Source: Limnoraphis robusta CS-951 (GTDB lineage Bacteria > Cyanobacteriota > Cyanobacteriia > Cyanobacteriales > Microcoleaceae). Taken from it: a DNA stretch of 13,970 nucleotides. This document shows positions 1-7,000 of the stretch, one piece after another. Position 1 is the first letter of the stretch. Each line of letters begins with the position of its first letter. The position numbers and the translations under genes were made by a program. The DNA lies in contig NZ_LATL02000048.1 of NCBI RefSeq assembly GCF_000972705.2, positions 1 to 13,970 of the forward strand. Direction: 5' to 3'. The notes beneath the pieces are model-generated. The model was not told the DNA's origin. It was given only the letters and a program-made list of their open reading frames with translations, and searched no databases.

Positions 1-133
1 GAGGAGAGGGAAAAAGTGTCCCTGGCGGGACTATTTATTAATCGAGAGGAGGCGAATGGTCTCCCCCTGTAGGGGCAGGGCCGTTTCGTTCTAAAATTTG
101 GCGATCGCTAAGATCTAAAATTGGCAGTAATTT
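1..133. other. Flank outside the putative transposon end
   Basis: No open reading frame or tRNA is recognised here. It holds a short G/C-rich hairpin (CCCCTGTAGGGG at 64-75) resembling the dispersed repeats common between cyanobacterial genes, and one HIP1 octamer near 100-110. If the transposon end at 134 is real, this is target DNA, and the five bases before it (AATTT, 129-133) would be one copy of the target-site duplication. The other copy is not in the window. Confidence 0.4.
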
Positions 134-423
134 TGTACATTCAGGAATTAGATGTCGCAGCTTCAGGCGATCATGTCGCAACAAAAAACGTCTGAAATTC
201 AGTGTTTTCAACAGGTTTAAGAAAAATTTAGATCGTTCCCTCTGGCTTGTTAAATTTCAGGATTTACAGGTCGCAAAGCTTGTTTTTCAGATATTGATGA
301 GTCGCTTTTTTTGATTTCAGAAATTAATTGTCGCTATTTCAGAAAATTCATGTCGCTTCCATGAATTTAGACTTTCAGAAATTACGGGTCGCAAAATCTA
401 ATTTTTCAGAAATTATGGGTCGC
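134..423. mobile_element. Terminus of a Tn7-like / CAST-like transposon with eight TnsB-site-like repeats
   Basis: The segment opens with TGTACA (134-139), the terminal hexamer remembered for cyanobacterial type V-K CAST ends. It is followed by a motif close in layout to their TnsB sites, with an AATTA core and a terminal GTCG. Eight motif copies, all in the same orientation, fill the next 285 bases. Such arrays of transposase-binding sites mark the ends of Tn7-like elements, and their orientation puts the element body to the right. No transposition gene lies in the 13.5 kb to the right and no second end is visible. This could be one end of a long element whose core genes lie beyond the window, or a relic or non-autonomous end. 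The class is recognised by pattern; the exact family is not proven. Confidence 0.68.
140..423 (+). repeat. Array of eight ~19 bp direct repeats (putative TnsB-binding sites)
   Basis: The copies are at 140-158, 162-179, 256-274, 286-305, 316-334, 338-356, 374-392 and 405-423. Each begins TTCAG, has an AT-rich centre, usually AAATTA-like, and ends in GTCGC. The first two are tightly packed next to the terminus; a 76-base gap follows; the remaining six are spaced 3 to 17 bases apart. Copies 7 and 8 match best (TTCAGAAATTA then CGG or TGG before GTCGC). This unequal spacing is unlike a CRISPR array, and no constant spacer length exists. Confidence 0.8.
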
Positions 424-847
424 AAATTTCCAATCCCACTCAATTTTTTCTCCTGACTAGATTTTTGATGCGTTATTTGCTTTTTTCAATTCTGTAGGAA
501 TTATTAAAATTAGAATATAGAATACCTTAAACTTTGTATAAATTTACACAAGATTGACGCTTTTAATACAGTTTTTCATAAATATGAGATTATCGATTAA
601 AGGGAGTTATTAATAAAAAGAAAGCTGTTGCTTGAATCGGTGTAATTATTTTTACACTAGAAAATTAAGTAAAAATTAAAAACTTTAATAAATTCATTTT
701 TTCTTCAAAGTTAACAATTTTTTATCAATAAGATGCCACATAAAAAAATATCAATAATATTAAGTCTTTATTAAATTTAGGTTCAAAGGAAACTCAGCTC
801 CTCAAAACCTGTTATCATCTCATTCAGATCAGAGAGGTAAATCAAAT
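424..847. other. AT-rich non-coding stretch with a possible promoter and a ribosome binding site at its end
   Basis: There is no convincing gene in this very AT-rich stretch. A candidate promoter is TTGACG (554-559), a 17-base spacer, then CATAAA (577-582), reading rightward toward the broken P-loop gene, though the distance to the start is long. AGAGAGG at 831-837 is a good Shine-Dalgarno sequence 10 bases before the ATG at 848. Confidence 0.3.
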
Positions 848-1143
848 ATGATCGATGAAGAAGAAGACTATCAATACCCACCGCCAACCAACAATTTATC
901 TTTAAGAAAGACCAGCCCCTCTCGTAAATTGCCTTCGGAAAAATTGATAACAGAAGATGCTGTGCATCGGATGAATGTTATTCAAAACTTAAAGGCATTT
1001 CGACGGGTCTATTGTTAGGAGAATCTCGTTCCGGAAAATCGAACCTCTCCCTGGAGAAAGTATTAGCCATACTCGCCGAAAGAATTGGTCGGGAAATTCA
1101 AGTGATTAAAAAAGCGACGGGTTCGGAAATTAAAATTTATTAA
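848..1143 (+). pseudogene. Frameshifted, truncated P-loop NTPase fragment
   Basis: Translation from ATG 848 gives 56 residues, beginning MIDEEEDYQY and rich in P, N and S, ending at TAG 1016-1018. In the next frame (994-1143) translation continues as a Walker A motif, GESRSGKS, within a hydrophobic strand and helix context (TGLLLGESRSGKSNLSLEK), then 30 more residues ending IKIY. Adding one A to the run at 991-993 joins both parts into one ~98-residue protein: an acidic, probably disordered N-terminus followed by the start of an ATPase fold. No Walker B or later ATPase motif is present, so the gene is also cut short at its 3' end. A TnsC-like, conjugation or helicase origin are all possible; the fragment is too short to choose. 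A sequencing error could explain the frameshift but not the truncation. Confidence 0.6.
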
Positions 1144-1361
1144 CCTATACCCCTGCTTTTTTGATTTTCTCTCATCAGGTACATTGACGAGAGCCATAAC
1201 CATAACGGATGTACTCTTGCGAAAGCTTCCCCTAGTATTTAGCAGTATTGAAACCTACGCAACTATTAACGAGCAATTCCCCGTTTCAAAACTGCGATCG
1301 CCATCCGGGTTCTATCATTGACATTCAATAAGAAGTGTTAGAGCATCACAGAACATTATCA

Positions 1362-1408
1362 CAACAGTTCAGCTTGAATTCAAGGTTGATTGTTGAATGG
1401 CGATCGCC
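1362..1408 (-). terminator. Possible terminator: palindrome just downstream of the lytic-enzyme gene
   Basis: A perfect 12-base palindrome, CTTGAATTCAAG (1373-1384), is flanked by imperfect arms CAACA (1362-1366) and TGTTG (1391-1395). The HIP1-type palindrome GGCGATCGCC (1399-1408) lies between it and the stop codon of the gene ending at 1416. No clear U-run follows on the minus strand, so an intrinsic terminator is only a weak suggestion. The rest of 1144-1415 shows no gene. Confidence 0.25.
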
Positions 1409-1415
1409 TAATATT

Positions 1416-3026
1416 CTACCCTATTTTTGTTTGCCAATTCATTGCATAACTTTGAATTTGATCTGCTTGATCAAGACCATTGATAATTTTACGCGCACTC
1501 CAGAAATCAACATGGTTATTTGAAATATAGTCATCCAGTTTGATACCCGTAAAGATACCCCGTTTCATGCCATCAACTAGGATAAACAGTGAAAGATCGG
1601 GACGCATGACGAGATCGGGATTGTTAACCAAATCCAACCCCAAAACATCGGAATATTTCCGATAATTGTAATCCCAGGTTAGCTGCACATATCCCCGTCC
1701 GTAGTAGGGATAATAACGTAGAGTTTGGCGGTGATTTTCTCCTGCTGGTTCGCCCAAATAATAGGATTCTTTTACGGGTTGGAAACTCTCGGCTGTTTCA
1801 TGTTGAACGGTTGCAATAATATAAGCAATTTGAGCTTGAGAGGTAATATTTTGGCGGTGAGCTTCTTGGATAATTGCCTCAACTGCTGCTTGTTTATCGC
1901 CGCCTTTCCAATGGGGTAATATTCCTACACTCGGTTTAGCATCAAGTAACGCTTTAGCCGTTGTTGCTCCTAAAACATCTCCGCCACTCAGTTGACGACT
2001 GACTTTAAATTTCCTCAAAGCTGCTTGTGTTTTCGGCCCGTAAATTCCATCAACATCTTCTAACAGATGATTCGCCCGTAAAATCGTCTGAATTTCTGCA
2101 CAAAAGAGTTTATCTTCAACCAATAAACCGGAGTTAATATCATCAAAAGTAATCGATAGGTTTTGGTCAATCACATCTTGAAGTGTTAGACTAGATGGTT
2201 CGTCAGAACCTCCACGAGACTGTCCTGAATTTAATTTATCGAGTTTAGTTTGGGTGACGAAACCGACTATTCCATCAACCTGTAAACCTTGTTGGGCTTG
2301 AAATTTTCGGACGGCTGCATCGGTTTGTTTTCCAAAGATACCATCTGCTGTTATTGCAATTCCAACCTTGGCTAAATCTTCTTGAAGTTTGCGAACTCGT
2401 TCTCCCTGCATCGGAGGAATAACTAATCGTAAATCCCCGTCTTTGTCGCTGCTAAAGGGGGCTGAATGAATGCCGGGAGGGAGAAAACTTACATGAAGGT
2501 GATTGTCGTGTCCAAAGTAAGATTCTACTCCTTTAATATCCGGGTCATTAAACAGAATAACCTTCACACCCAAAATAGGATTATTGTGAATTAAATCGAC
2601 TAATTGTTGAGTGCGATCGCGAGAGTATTTACTATCATACCAAGTGAGCGCAATTTCTTCTTCAGTGTTAGCAACGGGGGCAATATCAACATCAAGTCCA
2701 TGTTGATGAGAACTATGAGGTCTCATTGGCCCACCGTTGGGAAGACTAATATTTCCGATGCCAATTCGAGGCTTGGAATAGAGTTTTGCCCACTCGCTAC
2801 AGATATGTTTAATGGCTTGAATTACTTCTGAATGACCATAACATTTATCACGAAGTCCGTAACATTCATAGCCTCCTCCACTGGCAGGCATTTGTTGAAA
2901 AATACCTCGCGATCCCCAACTCAACTGTTCGAGTTCTTCTGCGGTAAAACCAATAGGTGCGGTGCAGGCTGTATGGTCATGTTCTGAAGTTTCAGAGCGA
3001 GAGTTGCGATTAATTTCTAATACCAT
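1416..3026 (-). CDS. Modular murein hydrolase: M74 (MepA-like) peptidase, two PG-binding domains, GH19-like domain
   Basis: The 536-residue protein probably cuts peptidoglycan twice, in the peptide cross-links and in the glycan. Residues ~60-190 carry the zinc pattern of MepA-type LAS endopeptidases: SHQHGLDVD with H107 and D114, then GHDNHLHV with H173, H176 and H178. These spacings match the H113/D120 and H206/H209/H211 ligands of E. coli MepA. Two peptidoglycan_binding_1 domains follow (~205-265 and ~305-364, each with the DGIxGxxT or DGIYGPKT signature). The C-terminus (~385-536) resembles GH19/endolysin folds, with VQHETAESF (E410 the likely catalytic acid) and YYGRGYVQLTW. There is no signal peptide or membrane segment, so export would need lysis, a holin or a dedicated secretion or injection device. 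The ATG at 3026 follows AAGGAG (complement of 3033-3038), fixing the start. Domain calls are firm; the biological role (autolysin, endolysin or toxin) is inferred. Confidence 0.88.
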   Translation of the reverse strand: MVLEINRNSRSETSEHDHTACTAPIGFTAEELEQLSWGSRGIFQQMPASGGGYECYGLRDKCYGHSEVIQAIKHICSEWAKLYSKPRIGIGNISLPNGGPMRPHSSHQHGLDVDIAPVANTEEEIALTWYDSKYSRDRTQQLVDLIHNNPILGVKVILFNDPDIKGVESYFGHDNHLHVSFLPPGIHSAPFSSDKDGDLRLVIPPMQGERVRKLQEDLAKVGIAITADGIFGKQTDAAVRKFQAQQGLQVDGIVGFVTQTKLDKLNSGQSRGGSDEPSSLTLQDVIDQNLSITFDDINSGLLVEDKLFCAEIQTILRANHLLEDVDGIYGPKTQAALRKFKVSRQLSGGDVLGATTAKALLDAKPSVGILPHWKGGDKQAAVEAIIQEAHRQNITSQAQIAYIIATVQHETAESFQPVKESYYLGEPAGENHRQTLRYYPYYGRGYVQLTWDYNYRKYSDVLGLDLVNNPDLVMRPDLSLFILVDGMKRGIFTGIKLDDYISNNHVDFWSARKIINGLDQADQIQSYAMNWQTKIG

Positions 3027-3416
3027 TGTGGTCTCCTTGTTTTAATTTTGTTTGCTGTAAAAAAGACCGCTTGTTAGGAAGGCGATCTTCGCCAATGCCA
3101 AGGGCAGAATAACGGAAGGGTTAACATAACAATTCCTGACGGCTTGAGTGCGATCGCTTTTTTTAAGTCATAATCAGATTTACTGAGATGGATTGTCTTG
3201 TCTGAGATCGCACTTACTTCTAAACTAATAATAAATAAGAGTGCGATCGCACTCTCGTGCCAAGAGTTTTTGAATAGTGATCGCACTTACTTCTAAACTA
3301 ATAATAAATAAGAGTGCGATCACCCGATTCAATTACTATAATCCCAGAAATACAGGTATTTTTTGATGGTGTACCCTAGTGTAACCTGACTCAAATACCG
3401 GCTCAAAATCATAGCC
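3027..3416. repeat. Intergenic HIP1-rich stretch with two copies of a 43-bp hairpin-forming repeat
   Basis: No gene is supported here. Two identical 43-base units lie at 3206-3248 and 3279-3321, starts 73 bases apart. Each begins GATCGCACT and ends AGTGCGATC, giving a 9-bp stem around a ~25-base AT-rich loop, so each is a small palindromic element. The intervening 30 bases contain a HIP1 octamer (GCGATCGC at 3243-3250), and another HIP1 followed by a run of seven T lies near 3150-3165. The units could be a MITE-like or REP-like dispersed repeat. A 70-codon minus-strand frame across them is judged spurious. Confidence 0.7.
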
Positions 3417-3759
3417 CTATTTAGAGCGAGATTTAGAATTAGCTTGAATCTTGACAAGTTGGATTTTCAGATCGCCCTTTGTATCAAGCTTAACCTTGCC
3501 TGTTGCACCCTTGTCTGTAAAGTCTTTACAAAAGGCTATGTTAGTTTCTACAGCTTCTTTGTTGAGCAGGGTGTGTGCATTTGGGTGGCTGAGGATTGCT
3601 ACTAGGAGTTTGGGTACTGCTGTCAGTAGTTATAGGGATGCCCTTATAGCTTGTTCCCCCTTTCGCAAAACTAGGAGGAATAAAAATGAAACTGGAGCAA
3701 ACGACAAGGAGAAAAACAACAAGCAACAGTTTAAAAGCAGACACGGACTTCGTAAACAT
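3417..3759 (-). pseudogene. Small secreted protein gene interrupted by a frameshift
   Basis: The start at 3759 is convincing: AAGGAG (complement of 3767-3772) lies 7 bases upstream. Translation gives a classic signal peptide (basic MFTKSVSAFK, a hydrophobic core from LLLVVFLLVV on, then a PPSFA/KG-like cleavage site) and a P/S/T-rich stretch, ending early at 3541. In another frame the sequence goes on as a sensible lysine-rich tail (NAHTLLNKEAVETNIAF to NSKSRSK) with its stop at 3417-3419. Removing one C from the CCC run near 3585 restores a ~113-residue exported protein. Either the gene is inactivated or the base is a sequencing error. The family is not recognised; the mature part is a small periplasmic or extracellular domain with two or three cysteines. 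It sits between the lytic enzyme and the caspase-STAND gene, in the same direction. Confidence 0.6.
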
Positions 3760-3784
3760 AACTTAACTCCTTAGTGATATTCAC

Positions 3785-3813
3785 AGTATAAGATGGTCTA
3801 GATCTACCTACAA
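3785..3813 (-). promoter_or_regulatory. Candidate sigma70-type promoter for the small secreted protein
   Basis: On the minus strand TTGTAG (complement of 3808-3813) is followed after 17 bases by TATACT (complement of 3785-3790), about 26 bases before the start codon at 3759. The -10 box matches 5 of 6; the -35 box only its TTG. A short hairpin, GTCACTT-ATTC-AAGTGAC (3814-3831), abuts the -35 box and could be an operator. Confidence 0.4.
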
Positions 3814-3880
3814 GTCACTTATTCAAGTGACACTTATTTTGGGGTTTGGGGTAAAGATTTCGGAAGCTATAGCAGAAGTC

Positions 3881-3901
3881 AGGAGACAGGAGACAGGAGA
3901 C
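3881..3901. repeat. Heptanucleotide tandem repeat (STRR-type), AGGAGAC x3
   Basis: There are three perfect copies of AGGAGAC, in the gap between the caspase-STAND gene and the secreted-protein gene. Short tandemly repeated heptamers are typical of filamentous cyanobacterial intergenic DNA. The rest of 3832-4037 shows nothing further. Confidence 0.85.
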
Positions 3902-4037
3902 AGAATTGAAACCTTTATCATAAAAGGATTTGACAGAAAAACAGTGTCCTAATCAACTCTTTCTCTGCTATATGAGGGAAAAACTCAATAAGCGATAACA
4001 AATCTTTGAGAAATTCTAAATCTTTCGTACAAGTGGT

Positions 4038-7000
4038 TCAATTGCTAAAACCGCTATTTCCTGACCAGGCGGCCTTCGTACAAATATTTTTAGCATTTCG
4101 CGTACCTTTTGTGGATTTTGTAGAGTCTTGGAAGATCGGATGATCCTTCAAATTATTGCAAGCGAGTTGAAGCCAACTTTTCCAGTCAGTTTGACCCCAT
4201 AATCTCAATTCATTATACTGACCCCCACTAGCAATATATTGACTATCAGGGCTAAAAGCGACTGATTCAACTTCACCAAAATCTCCTCTAAAAATAGATA
4301 AAAGTTGACTATTATTGACCTTGTTAGCATTGAAAGACCATAGCCTTAATGTATTATCATAACCACCGCTAACAATGTATTGACCATCGGGGCTAAAAGC
4401 AACCGAGTAAACCCATGCCTGATGTCCTCTCAGGGTATTCAGTTGCTCCCCTTCTAAAGACCATAACCGCACAGTAGAGTCAATGCCACTGCTAGCAATA
4501 TACTGACCATTGGGGCTAAAAGCAACAGAATTAACCCTTTGCTCATGTCCTTTCATTGTCTTTAATAACTGCCCTCCTACAGACCACAGACGAACTGTAG
4601 AATCATCGCTACCACTGACTATGTACTTGCTATTAGGGCTAAATGCCACAGAATTAACGGCGTTCTCATGTCCATAAAAAGTGGATAACAATTTTGTTTC
4701 ACTTCCTTCTATAGACCACAGCCGGATTGTTTTATCCGCACTGCCACTAGCGATGTATTTCCCATCAGGACTAATTGCTACGGAGAGTATTTTATCTGGT
4801 TGTTTTAAAGTCTTGAGTAATTCTCCCTTAAGCGACCAAAAACGAATTGTGTTATCGGAACTACCACTGATAATATATTCACCATTTGGGCTAAAGATTA
4901 CTGACTTCACCTCATCTTCGTGTCCTTTTAGAATCGCTATTTCATCACCCTCTATTGTCCAAATGCGTATGGTGTAGTTTTTATTGCCAGCCACAATATA
5001 TTTCCCATCAGGACTGAAAGCTACCGACGTAACGGTTCCTGCACCATCTTCAGTCTTCTTCAGCAGTTGGCTCGGTTGTCCCTGTGTAGACCACAGTCGA
5101 ATTGTGCCATCTCGACCTCCACTGATTAGAAGTTTATTGTCGGGTGTGATAGTTGTTGAATAAACCTCACCTTCATGTCCTCTAAAAGCAGCGAGTTCAA
5201 CTAAATCTGATCCATTGACTATCGTCCATAGCCGCGAGGAATTATCAAAACTGCTACTAACAATATATTCACCGTCTTGGCTAAATGAAACAGAAGTTAC
5301 TATGGCTTCATGCCTTGTTGTCGCAAGCAAGCCATCTTTTACAGACCAGAGTCGCAAGGTTTTGTCTTGACCGCCACTGATAATAAATCCACTTTTAGGT
5401 TCATAATTAGGGCTAAGATTGACTGATTCAACCCTCCAGTAATGCCCTGTGAAAGTTTTCAATAATTCACCTTCAACAGTCCATAACCGAACCGTAGAAT
5501 CTATACCGCCGCTCACAATATATTTCCCATTTGAACTAAAAGCAACTGAAAGAACAGATCCTTGATGTCCTTTAAAAGTCTTGAGCAGTTGACCTTTTGT
5601 TGACCATAACTGAATAGTTCCATCCGAACTGCCAGTTATAATACGGTCGCTACTAGGGCTAAAAGACACAGAATACACTCTATCTTTCAGTGGTAAAGTC
5701 TTTAATAATTGACCTTCCTTTGACCACAACTTAACGGTCTGATCTTCGCTGCCACTGAGGATGTATTTACCATCAGGGCTAAAAGCAACAGAATTAACCC
5801 AATCTTGATGTCCTTTGAAAGTATGGATTAATTCACCTTCAATCGACCATAACCGAACTGTAGAATCTTCACTCCCAGTAGCAATATATTTGCCGTCACG
5901 ACTGACTGCGACCGAAGTAACCCATCCGTTATGTCCTCGTAGAATCTTACGCTCTCGTACTGTGTCGATAGCATTAGGCAAGACTGCTTGTATCTCAGGT
6001 AAAACTTGTCTTAATCTATCCTGACTCTCGCCAGTTGCTTGAATGGCTAAAATTAACCCTTCCATCGGTGAGTTACTCGATAATAAGTTTTGCGCCCTAG
6101 CAGCTTTTTCCCGTAAAGATGACACCTCGGCTTGATATAGTGCAGTAATAATCAAGCCGACCAGTCCAAGTCCTACTGCTGTGACAATTCCAATGAGTCT
6201 GTAAGCTTTTCTCCTTTGTTCAATCAAACTTTCCCGTATAAAATTGTCCTCTGTACGATTGAACCAGTTGTTGTCAATCAGAATTCGTTTTAATTGTTCT
6301 AAGCGGGGATCATCATTCCAGAGGTAGTGATTTGATTTTTCACGGGAACCTTTAGAAGACTTTGCTTCTCGGTGTTTACGGCTTTCTCGCTCAAGTTGCC
6401 AATTCTCAACTTTGCAGATCAAAAGTGTTTCTGTCTGTCTCAAAATATTGAGCAATGTTTTGTGTTCTTTTTCCTGTTCATTTTTATTACACCAGTCATT
6501 TGCTGCGACAGTTAACCGTTGTTGCAGGATTAAATTTTCCTCCTCCTCCTGCTTCCACTCCCGCAGCTTTTGCCAACCCCGCACTAAGGCATCATGGGCA
6601 GGTTCGACATAAATATTCCCCTCAGCATTTTGTCCTATAACCAGTAAGCGTGCTTTCGTAAAACGCTCAATGACTTCTTTAACAAAATCGTTTTTTTCTG
6701 GCGGATATTCTAGTTCCGATAACGGGACTCGTCTGCGTGCTAATTCACCTCCGCCAAGAGCAATCATCCGCAGCATCGCATGACGAATAATCTGGGCATA
6801 AGCTTCATCTTCTTTCACTAATGCCTCATATTCTTGATCAGCTTTTTGAGTCAGTGATAGGGTGACTCCTCCCAACTCTTGATAATCTTCTTGAGTCATC
6901 GCCCGTTCAATGATTTTCCCTTCGATTTCTGCCTCCCGTTGTCGCTTTAAATACTTGAGATAAAGTTCGCTCAAAGCAAAAGAAAGCAGGGGTAATGCTC

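Noticed and set aside
1..133. tRNA gene as CAST target beside the end
   Set aside because: No T-loop (GGTTCGAATCC-like) or acceptor stem pairing was found; a tRNA may lie just outside the window.
140..423. CRISPR array
   Set aside because: Repeats are degenerate, spacing ranges from 3 to 76 bases and no constant-length spacers exist; a transposase-site array fits better.
1335..1523. 62-codon plus-strand frame over the end of the lytic-enzyme gene
   Set aside because: It overlaps the well-supported minus-strand gene and resembles no protein; a shadow frame.
3074..3286. 70-codon minus-strand frame beginning MRSLFKNSWHESAI
   Set aside because: It runs through the palindromic repeats and HIP1 sites, has no ribosome binding site and no family-like composition.
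3451..3774. 107-codon plus-strand frame
   Set aside because: It is antisense to the secreted-protein gene, which has a signal peptide and a ribosome site; the plus frame has neither.
4681..4977. 98-codon plus-strand frame inside the WD40 region
   Set aside because: Repetitive shadow of the WD40 repeats on the opposite strand.
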